Of a stretch of DNA of 64,000 nucleotides, positions 57,260 to 64,000 are shown piece after piece. The stretch is from Leptolyngbya sp. SIOISBB. GTDB lineage: Bacteria > Cyanobacteriota > Cyanobacteriia > Phormidesmidales > Phormidesmidaceae. The translations under genes were made by a program, and so were the position numbers. Below the pieces are notes generated by a model. That model worked only from the letters and a program-made list of their open reading frames with translations. It was not told the origin of the DNA and did not search any database. Numbering within the stretch: position 1 is the stretch's first letter; each line of letters starts with the position of its first letter. The stretch spans positions 5,828,001 through 5,892,000 of the forward strand of contig JAAHII010000001.1 of NCBI GenBank assembly GCA_010671905.1, given 5' to 3'.

Positions 57260-58354
57260 CTAATTAGCCTGCTGCCAAATCCGCATCTGAAACGCTTTAG
57301 GATTAAGTCCAATTTTTTGACGGAAAGCCGTGGCAAAGCGATTACGGCTGGTGTAGCCGACAGCCGCTGCAACCTCCGTGACCGACAGATCCGCAGCCAT
57401 TAGCAGACGCTTGGCTTGCAACAGCCGACAGTTACGCAAGTAGCCAAAGGGCGTTGTTTCGTACAGTGTGTGGAAGCCTTGGGTCAGCGTGAACCGATTG
57501 GTGCCAACCTGCCGCGCCAGTGCTTCAATCATCGGTGGGTTCGCGCTCTGGTTTCTTAAAATAGTGCTGGCCTGGTAAATATAGTCAAGGTCAGCTTCAT
57601 GACTACAGCGGTGCACTATCGCCTCTAGATAAAGCTTTACCAGGGCTAGTGCTTGATGCTCTAGATAGGTGCGGCGGGTTGGGCCCTGGTACGGACAGCT
57701 GAGAATCCGCCCAATCACTTGCTCCATCGCAGGGGTTATCGGGCTGCGGGAAGAATCCTGGAAGGTGAGTACCTCGTTATAGAGAGCATCAGTCAAAATC
57801 TGCTCAAGGGTGAGCTGACGCCCAGAGGCCTTTGCCCGGTCGAAAATTTGGTTGAGCATTCCCATCAAGGTTGAGCTGGAGCCGCCTCCCTGGTGTCGAT
57901 ATATGGATTGAACAATGTACTCGGTGTTGTTTTGGGCTTGAGGTGACAAACGCTCTACGAATGCTTGGCAGTAAGTAGTGAGAGCCGGTTGCTTAAACCA
58001 AACTTCAATGTTGAAATGCCGTTTTTGCGCAGGTTTGATCTCAAACTCTTTCAGGCCAAAATGCGGAATAAAAGAGCTATACCCAGCATCACGACCGGCT
58101 AATCGGAACTCAAATTCTACGGAATTACGGCTATCTACCCGGCCAATAACTCGATGTTGATTGAGGGTATAGTCATGAATGCTCAGGGTCAAATCATCTT
58201 GCAGTGGAATGAATTGGCTATAACCTTGTCCAACTTGAGACGAAAGAACCTCAATGTTATCAGTGTCATCGGCATGAAACAGCCGTGAATCGCTGGGGCT
58301 TCTGGGTAAAAACCAATTATCATCAACACGATTCAATATCGCTGGCGTTTTCAT
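57260..58354 (-). CDS. AraC-family regulator, PchR-like
   Basis: A 364-residue regulator with a C-terminal AraC domain of the PchR type (IEALARQVGTNRFTLTQGFH, then TEVAAAVGYTSRNRFATAFR and IGLNPKAFQ). PchR-type proteins activate siderophore uptake genes when the ferric siderophore is present. It lies between the two iron-uptake copies and is transcribed toward the first receptor, 199 bp upstream of it. Confidence 0.88.
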   Translation of the reverse strand: MKTPAILNRVDDNWFLPRSPSDSRLFHADDTDNIEVLSSQVGQGYSQFIPLQDDLTLSIHDYTLNQHRVIGRVDSRNSVEFEFRLAGRDAGYSSFIPHFGLKEFEIKPAQKRHFNIEVWFKQPALTTYCQAFVERLSPQAQNNTEYIVQSIYRHQGGGSSSTLMGMLNQIFDRAKASGRQLTLEQILTDALYNEVLTFQDSSRSPITPAMEQVIGRILSCPYQGPTRRTYLEHQALALVKLYLEAIVHRCSHEADLDYIYQASTILRNQSANPPMIEALARQVGTNRFTLTQGFHTLYETTPFGYLRNCRLLQAKRLLMAADLSVTEVAAAVGYTSRNRFATAFRQKIGLNPKAFQMRIWQQAN

Positions 58355-58495
58355 AAAGGCATTCAGCTCAGAAACTGATGATCAATTGCGAATTTCTCTC
58401 ATTAATTATGGGAGGGTTGGAGAGCTTGACATCGCCGCTTCAGCATCCGCTCTGGGGCGAGCGTGGTTTGGCTGCAGTCGTGTCTCAAGTGTCAC

Positions 58496-59143
58496 TTACT
58501 CAGCTAGGGTCTCTGCCCTCCTATCCCGCACAGTGCTGAGATTTTCTTGGGCAGCGGTAAAATCAGGTTCAATCTCTAGAGCCTGTTCATAGGCAACGAT
58601 GGCTTCTTCATAACGCTCTAAATTAGCCAATGCTGTACCCAGGTTATTGTAGGCGGCAGCATCGTCAGGTTTAAGCTCTACAGCGCGCTGATAAGCAGCA
58701 ACCGCCTCTTCCCCAGCCAGCAAATTGCCCAAATTGTTATAGACCTCGGCGAATTCAGGATCGAGTTCGAGCGCTTGCTGATAAGCGGTGATCGCATCTT
58801 CATAAGCTTCTAACTCAACCAAAACGACCCCCAGATTGTTGTAGATGGTGGCGCTATCGGGGTCGAGCTCAATGGCTTGCCGGTAGGCGGCAGCCGCTCC
58901 GTCCAAGTCACCCAGATAGTAAAGCGTCGCGCCCAAGTTGTTGTGCGCATCGGGATTGTCGGGTTGGAGTTCGACCAACTGCTGCCAGGCCGTCGCTGCG
59001 GCCTCATATTCACCGGCTTCATAGGCTTCCAGCCCAGTTTGGATCACCTCTTGGGCCGACTGAGCCACTGCTGGTAGAGAGGGCAGTGCGGCCAGCCAAA
59101 AGACCAAAAGGGAGGACCGGCCAAAAGCACCCAGTGTTTTCAT
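58496..59143 (-). CDS. Secreted TPR protein
   Basis: A 215-residue protein with a signal peptide (SSLLVFWLAALPSLPAVAQS) and five tetratricopeptide repeats (NPDAHNNLGATLYYLGDLDG type) with an internal short repeat. A periplasmic or thylakoid-lumen scaffold is likely. The ATG at 59143 is preferred to GTG 59152. The TTCTCAATTA motif upstream suggests control together with the iron genes. Confidence 0.8.
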   Translation of the reverse strand: MKTLGAFGRSSLLVFWLAALPSLPAVAQSAQEVIQTGLEAYEAGEYEAAATAWQQLVELQPDNPDAHNNLGATLYYLGDLDGAAAAYRQAIELDPDSATIYNNLGVVLVELEAYEDAITAYQQALELDPEFAEVYNNLGNLLAGEEAVAAYQRAVELKPDDAAAYNNLGTALANLERYEEAIVAYEQALEIEPDFTAAQENLSTVRDRRAETLAE

Positions 59144-59482
59144 CGGTTGCACAGCTCCGCGACAATACTTGAATGAATCTTAGCGCTAGTTGAAAGTCTT
59201 TCTCAATTAAATGTCCCTGCTTCGCCGTATGACATCACGGTTGGCGTTGCGGCATCAGGCCCATAAACTGACGTTTACGATTGCGGGTGCTTGTCAGCTT
59301 TGCGCCAGAACCGCGCCCGAGTTGTGCGGGCAGCTCCCAAAAATGTTGTGCCCCGCCACGTAATCAGCAACTTTTCCCTCGGCGCGGCAGGCCTGCAAAA
59401 TTGCTTGAACTTCATCACTGGTTAAGACGTTCGCCATCACTAATGACCATTGCCATAGAGTGTTTCGGCTAGGATTGCGTGG
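59144..59482. other. Spacer with a short gene remnant
   Basis: About 340 bp. On the minus strand an ATG at about 59438 opens a 47-codon frame, SDEVQAILQACRAEGKVADY, with a look of a glutaminase N-terminus (LQ..GKVADYI) but cut short. The matching position in the first copy (52767-52785) has the same start with a stop after four codons. It is probably a remnant. Confidence 0.4.
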
Positions 59483-60712
59483 TTAAGAACAGTTCTCAAC
59501 ATTAGCCTTCTGGGTCAGTCGCATCCACATTGGCATCTGGGTATTTCCCCCAGCTTCGATCCGCTCTAACGCTGCCATCATCTCGACTTTGACATCAAAC
59601 TCAGATTCCTGCTCAACCGCTCGACGCAGCGGCTCCACCGCTGTCTGGTTTCCCATTTCCGTCAAAAAACGAGCGGCCCGCCAGCGCACCAGCTTCGAGG
59701 GATCGGTCAGCGCTGCGATCATGGGGGGCATGGCTCGCGGGCTACCGATGTCGCTGAGGGCATCGCCTGCGGTGCGGCGCACAATGGCCGAAGGGTCTTG
59801 CCGGACAAGAATGCCCAAAGGCTCAACCGCTGCCTCTAAGGTACTGGCTCCCAGCAGCGCGGCCGCCCAACGGCGAATCGTACTTTTTTCATCGTCGAGA
59901 ACGGCGACGACTGCAGCCAGGTTGGCGGGGGTGACTTCTAGCTGTTGCAGCGCCTTCAGTCGATGTTTCCAGTCGGGGTGGCTCAGCTCCGCGACCAGTG
60001 TTTGCTGATGGGCAGGGCTGTCGACGGGTAGGGGCTCGGAGCGATCGCTGATGGCAGCCGTTTCAATTTGGGCTAGCGCTGGGGAATCGAGCAGGCTGTC
60101 GATTTCATCGGCGACGAGTTGGGCGACTTGAGCCGGTTCACCTGCCGGAGCTTGGTAGGGCTCCCAGCGGCGCTCGGCCACATAGTCGGCCTCGGTGGCC
60201 GTAATGGCCCGCTGTAGGGTCTGAGCAAAGCGCTCGGGGAGGGAGACGCGGGCCTGCTGGCCGTCGGTGGCGATCGCCCGCACCTGGACGGGAATCCCTC
60301 GAAATACCTGCACAGCCACGTCTAGCTGACCCAAACTGGAGCTGGAGGCGGGCGCACTTGTCACATCCTGGGTTGATTGATTGAGCTGAGTCACCTGAGC
60401 GAGTAGCTTTGAATCAGCATTGGCGGCAACACCAAGCAAATCCGCCGCCTGAGCCAGAATAGGCTGCCAATCGGCCGTGCCTTGGCGCGTCAGCGTGATG
60501 AAATCTTTGACCACAAAGACGGATTGCACTGCTTCAATCGCCAGCACTTGCTGCATCCACTCAGGCGCATTGGGGGCCGGGCTGCCTTGCTGTAGGGTCA
60601 ACGCTTTGTCGCTAACGCTCTCATCTAAGTTGAGCTTGATGCAGTTGGGGCTAGGGGTCGTTTCGATGGAAAGCAATCGCATGATCTTTGCAACGGTAGC
60701 GAACACGCTCAT
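59483..60712 (-). CDS. Nfu_N domain protein with HEAT repeats
   Basis: A 409-residue protein. Residues about 11-95 match the Nfu_N domain (MRLLSIETTPSPNCIKLNLD, SVFVVKDFITLTRQGTADWQ). Residues about 250-390 are PBS-lyase-type HEAT repeats (RRWAAALLGASTLEAAVEPL). The combination is that of the conserved virulence factor C-like family. Role unknown; Fe-S handling is plausible. A later ATG at 60682 is the likely start. The 3' half is duplicated at 52767-53341. Confidence 0.82.
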   Translation of the reverse strand: MSVFATVAKIMRLLSIETTPSPNCIKLNLDESVSDKALTLQQGSPAPNAPEWMQQVLAIEAVQSVFVVKDFITLTRQGTADWQPILAQAADLLGVAANADSKLLAQVTQLNQSTQDVTSAPASSSSLGQLDVAVQVFRGIPVQVRAIATDGQQARVSLPERFAQTLQRAITATEADYVAERRWEPYQAPAGEPAQVAQLVADEIDSLLDSPALAQIETAAISDRSEPLPVDSPAHQQTLVAELSHPDWKHRLKALQQLEVTPANLAAVVAVLDDEKSTIRRWAAALLGASTLEAAVEPLGILVRQDPSAIVRRTAGDALSDIGSPRAMPPMIAALTDPSKLVRWRAARFLTEMGNQTAVEPLRRAVEQESEFDVKVEMMAALERIEAGGNTQMPMWMRLTQKANVENCS

Positions 60713-61075
60713 TCTGACACTTTTGCTGGCTGGGCGACTGCGCTCAAGACAAGCTGTCTGTTGCCTTTTCTAAGCCTTGGGCCTGCTGCCTAGCCACCCA
60801 AGTTCATGACGATAGAGGCTGCAGCAGCTTGCCCCGTAGGCGGTTATAGCAGAATTCGGAATGCTGAAGTCGGAGTTCGGAATTGAAATGCCTATCAGAT
60901 AGCGGGTTCAGTAATTTAGGGTGACCGGATTAAACTGTGGCTTGCTGTAATGCTGATTCTCTAAAATCTAGCGACACCTCCTTTCCCCTTCGCCCCCTTG
61001 CTCCCATAGCCCTCCACTACGATCTGTAGCTCTATTCTGGAGAACTGGTATAAGGCGGTTAGATAGGTACCCGGC
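60713..61075. other. Spacer between the HEAT and MFS genes
   Basis: About 360 bp. It holds a short direct repeat (GAATTCGGAATGCTGAAG and GGAGTTCGGAATTG) near 60850-60884. No gene is seen. Confidence 0.4.
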
Positions 61076-62368
61076 TCAAGGGTCGGGCAGCGCCGATTCC
61101 ACTGTGCGTAGGGGGCGGTAGAGATAGCCACCGAGCCCAATAAAAATCATGGCGATCGCCGCACCGGTATAGAGCACCGCCATCCCCGTCCCGCGTCCGG
61201 TGCCAAAATAGGTACCTAATAGCGGCGCGAGTCGTCCCTCTGGCATCATGGCCGGTTCAAAAACGCGATCGGCCAGGGGGCCAGCGGCTAAGCGTCCCAA
61301 AGGCGACATCAATCCCTTGATCAACATGCTGATGGAGAATACGCGGCCCTGCAGGTCTGACGGCACTTTGCTCAGCCAAATGGCATTGCCAGAACTGCCC
61401 ATCAGCGGAAAATTGAACGCTAAGCCAAACTGCAAGGGCAGCCATAGCATGAGGTTGCGTCCGAGGCCAAACCCGATGCGGCAGAAACCAGCCCCGATCA
61501 TGCCCAGCAGCACCCCATGAACGTGGGGGCGGGGGCCGCCCCAAACCGTGATGAAAAGGGCACCTGCCACCCCGCCTACTCCCGCGATCGCATAGACCGC
61601 TGCGAGCACCTGCGCTGACCCATGGCTGCGGGCTAAAATCATCGGCGCATGCAGAGCCGACGAGAGTTGAAAGGCCAATTGAAACAGGGCAGCGGTGACC
61701 AAAATCCCCATCAGGCCGGGCCGCTGCCAGAGGTAGTGCCAGCCGAAAGCGAGGTCTTGGCGAATGGTGAGTGGCGTCGCGGGTGGCGGCGGTTGGGGAA
61801 TCGTGCTCCCCAGCACGGTGGCGATCGCGATCGCAAAGGTACTTAAATCAGCCAACAGAATGCCAGTCAAACCGACGACGGGAAATAGGGTGCCCGCGAT
61901 CGCGGGGCCAAAAATACTCGCGCCATACCCCGATAAAAAGTTCAGGCTCAATGCCCGGCTATAGTGGCGTTCGGGCACCATGAGCGTCATCGAGGTAGTG
62001 TAAGCCAGCTGTTGCAGTTGCCCAAATATCCCGGTGATGGCTCCGGCACTATATAGATGCCAAATCTGCAGCTGGCCGTTGACTTGCAGAGTCAAAATCA
62101 CCAGGGTCGCCACGGCGGCCACGGTATCCCCCGCGATCATCAACCGTTTGCGACTGCAGCGATCGACAATCACCCCAGCCAAGGGCATGGTGAGCAGTTG
62201 GGGCAACTGGGTAAAAAAGCCCACCAGGGCGAGGGCGGTGGCCTGGTGGGTCAAGTCCCAAATCCACAACGTCATGGCGAAATGGGTCATGCGCCCCCCC
62301 ACGTTAGAGCCCAATTGCCCCAGCCAAATGGTCAGAAAGGTGCGCAGAGAAGCCGGTATCGAGCTCAC
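61076..62368 (-). CDS. MFS transporter, siderophore-exporter-like
   Basis: A 430-residue permease with twelve hydrophobic segments; the N-terminal WLGQLGSNVGGRMTHFAMTL and the loop AGVIVDRCSRKRLMIAGD are the MFS DHA3/EntS-type pattern. It probably exports siderophore or apo-siderophore. The start is GTG at 62368, overlapping the fecB-like stop by four bases. No counterpart remains in the first copy. Confidence 0.85.
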   Translation of the reverse strand: MSSIPASLRTFLTIWLGQLGSNVGGRMTHFAMTLWIWDLTHQATALALVGFFTQLPQLLTMPLAGVIVDRCSRKRLMIAGDTVAAVATLVILTLQVNGQLQIWHLYSAGAITGIFGQLQQLAYTTSMTLMVPERHYSRALSLNFLSGYGASIFGPAIAGTLFPVVGLTGILLADLSTFAIAIATVLGSTIPQPPPPATPLTIRQDLAFGWHYLWQRPGLMGILVTAALFQLAFQLSSALHAPMILARSHGSAQVLAAVYAIAGVGGVAGALFITVWGGPRPHVHGVLLGMIGAGFCRIGFGLGRNLMLWLPLQFGLAFNFPLMGSSGNAIWLSKVPSDLQGRVFSISMLIKGLMSPLGRLAAGPLADRVFEPAMMPEGRLAPLLGTYFGTGRGTGMAVLYTGAAIAMIFIGLGGYLYRPLRTVESALPDP

Positions 62369-63381
62369 GGCAGCGTCAACTCGCCGACCTGATCGATAAC
62401 GTACTGTTCTCCATTGGGTACTAAGGTGCGGAACAGGTCATTCAGAATCATGTGGGCGTTGACAATGCCCGCATTGAGAAACCACACTTCCAGAGAAACT
62501 TCGTGGATCTGGCCCCGCTGCACCACATCGAGCTGCGACCAGAGGGGATTGTTTTGCACCTGAGTCAGCGTCGATTGCGCTGGGTTGTCTTGCATGAAAA
62601 ACAGCACATCGCCATCCATGGTGGAGAGCTTTTCTAGACTGATGTTTTCGTAGGCGCGGGGGCGCTGTTGCCGCTCGGGACGCGGCAATCCCACCTCGGC
62701 TAACACTGCGCCCGAAAAGCTATTTTTTTGATAAATGCGAAAGCGCTCGGGCAGAAATCGTGCCACCGAGATGACGGTTGTTTCGTGGCGATCGCCCAGT
62801 GCCCCCTGCAACTGCTCGACCCGCTGCTCATACTGCTGAATCAGCGCCTCCGCCTCCGCCGGTTTTCCCAGTGCCGTCGCTGCGGCCAACACGTACTCCG
62901 TCCACGCCGCTGCTCCGCGTGAAAAGTCCACCATGACGGTGGGGGCAATCTGGGACAAGCGCGGATAAAAACTGCCGGGTCCCTTGGTGCCCAAAATTAA
63001 AATCAGGTCGGGCTGCAGCTCGATGATGCGCTCCAGATTGGGCTGATTGACGTGACCCAAAACGGTGATGCCCTCGGTGCGATCGCCCAACAGGGGCGCT
63101 AACTCGGCGGCATTCGCGCGACTCGGAAACCCCGCAAACGCTGCCCCGATCGGCTCAATGCCCAGCGCCAGAGCATCCACCACGGAGCCCAAAATAACCA
63201 CCCGCTCAGGCGATCGCGGCACCACGGTTGTGCCCCCCGCATGTTGGATGGTGCGGCCCTCGGCGGGCGGAATCGGCTCGTAAGTGGGGATGCTTGGCCC
63301 GCTACAGGCGGCGATCGCGATCGTCGCCACGCAAGCCACAAGCATCAGGGCCAGAAACTGGATGTAGAGTCGTCGCTGCAT
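62365..63381 (-). CDS. FecB-like iron-siderophore binding lipoprotein
   Basis: A 338-residue solute-binding protein with a lipoprotein signal (ALMLVACVATIAIAACSG; Cys about 27) and the FecB/FepB fold (ERVVILGSVVDALALGIEPI, NLERIIELQPDLILILGTKG). It delivers ferric siderophore to an ABC permease. The ATG at 63381 follows a GAGAGG ribosome site, 14 bp after the TonB receptor stop. Intact, unlike its paralogue at 53342-54364. Confidence 0.92.
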   Translation of the reverse strand: MQRRLYIQFLALMLVACVATIAIAACSGPSIPTYEPIPPAEGRTIQHAGGTTVVPRSPERVVILGSVVDALALGIEPIGAAFAGFPSRANAAELAPLLGDRTEGITVLGHVNQPNLERIIELQPDLILILGTKGPGSFYPRLSQIAPTVMVDFSRGAAAWTEYVLAAATALGKPAEAEALIQQYEQRVEQLQGALGDRHETTVISVARFLPERFRIYQKNSFSGAVLAEVGLPRPERQQRPRAYENISLEKLSTMDGDVLFFMQDNPAQSTLTQVQNNPLWSQLDVVQRGQIHEVSLEVWFLNAGIVNAHMILNDLFRTLVPNGEQYVIDQVGELTLP

Positions 63382-63394
63382 GATTCCTCTCCGC

Positions 63395-64000
63395 CTAAAA
63401 CGAGATGGACACACTACCGACCACGGTGAAGGGCTCGCCGACTGTAGCCCCGCGCCGCGCTAAGCCGCCATTCTCGAAATACCGGATATCAAAGAGATTG
63501 CGGAAATTCAGCCCCAGGCGCACATCATCCCGGCGGTAATAGAGGGCGGCATCGGTGCGCAAATAATCATCGAGTTTAAAGGAGTTGCCTTCATCACCCT
63601 GCCGCTCGCCAACGTAAAAGAGGCCGACACCAAATCCCAATCCGGCGAGATCACCCGACTGAATTTCGTAGGTAGTCCACAGGCTGGCCGAGGTGTCTGG
63701 CACATTCGGCGGGGTCGCACCGTCGGGAAAATCAGGACTGTCGGCAATTTCGGCATCCAACAAACTGAGCCCAGCGATCACGTTCCAGCCGGGTAAAATT
63801 TCGCCCGTCACGTTCAACTCCATCCCCTGACTGGTCTGCTCACCAATGGGCACCACAAAATTAGCGTTCGTTGGGTCCGCCGCCGCTACGTTGGTTTGGC
63901 TGATGTCAAAGAACGAAAGCGTCGCTGACAACCGCCCCTCCAGCAAATCGGCCTTCACCCCAACTTCAAACTGTTCACTTTCTTCAGGGTCTAAAAAGTC
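63395..64000 (-). CDS. TonB-dependent siderophore receptor, C-terminal part (runs off the right end)
   Basis: The last 200 residues of a TonB receptor barrel, 70-80% alike by eye to the receptor at 54379-57060 (FFDISQTNVAAADPTNANFV; DDYLRTDAALYYRRDDVRLG; final VVGSVSISF with terminal Phe). The reading frame stays open to the window edge. It is the first gene of the second iron-uptake copy. Confidence 0.92.
   Translation of the reverse strand, partial: DFLDPEESEQFEVGVKADLLEGRLSATLSFFDISQTNVAAADPTNANFVVPIGEQTSQGMELNVTGEILPGWNVIAGLSLLDAEIADSPDFPDGATPPNVPDTSASLWTTYEIQSGDLAGLGFGVGLFYVGERQGDEGNSFKLDDYLRTDAALYYRRDDVRLGLNFRNLFDIRYFENGGLARRGATVGEPFTVVGSVSISF

Overview
The window is chromosomal DNA from a nitrogen-fixing cyanobacterium, most likely a filamentous or unicellular non-heterocystous lineage of the Leptolyngbya type. 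The evidence is a very high density of the HIP1 palindrome GCGATCGC, a complete cyanobacterial-style nif cluster (with hesA, hesB, fdxH and a CBS-CP12 protein), and typically cyanobacterial families (DUF1350, Suc-Fer thioredoxin-like ferredoxin, AMIN-domain TonB receptor, Nfu_N-HEAT protein). fdxN and nifD are uninterrupted, so no heterocyst-type excision element is present. The genus is inference.

Region 1 (1-26 kb) is mixed accessory and housekeeping DNA: the end of an ltrA-like gene and a second decayed copy of it, DUF3291 plus AraC regulator, omega-amino-acid aminotransferase, a membrane-DUF1350 fusion, a GGDEF protein, a divergent SDR/PadR pair with a clear palindromic operator, a class 3 lipase, a frameshifted pentapeptide-repeat protein, hemW, serA, prmA, a translationally coupled P-loop ATPase/TPR pair, a HicB-like gene with a nonsense codon, and an amidase. 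Two intergenic loci hold a GC-rich hairpin repeat; one copy is interrupted by a 167-bp MITE with a perfect 8-bp target duplication.

Region 2 (26-49.4 kb) is the nif island, all on the + strand: nifB-fdxN-nifS-nifU-nifH-nifD-nifK-nifZ-nifEN(fused)-nifX-DUF269-DUF683-nifW-hesA-small membrane protein-hesB-fdxH-flavodoxin-fdxB, then CBS-CP12, a methyltransferase, cysK, an unknown ORF, a cysteine-dioxygenase-like cupin, an ArsC-like nitrogenase-associated protein and a small ORF. NifB, NifEN, NifX, NifU, NifS and NifZ build cofactors, NifHDK is the enzyme, and FdxH, flavodoxin, FdxN and FdxB carry electrons; CysK would supply cysteine for NifS. nifV, nifT, cnfR and molybdate transport genes are not in the window. 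The spacers carry ACCCNNNN octamer tracts, GGGGCGAGGCATT inverted repeats and two copies of a 125-bp TA-flanked MITE.

Region 3 (49.8-64 kb) has a degenerate sensor plus a response regulator whose start is frameshifted, a Suc-Fer protein, and a duplicated iron-siderophore uptake block on the - strand. The complete copy runs off the right end (TonB receptor, FecB-like lipoprotein, MFS, Nfu_N-HEAT). The other copy (TonB receptor, frameshifted fecB, HEAT fragment) has lost the MFS gene and the 5' part of the HEAT gene by an internal deletion; a PchR-like AraC regulator and a TPR protein lie between the copies. Several interrupted genes break at homopolymer runs, so assembly error must be excluded before they are taken as real pseudogenes.
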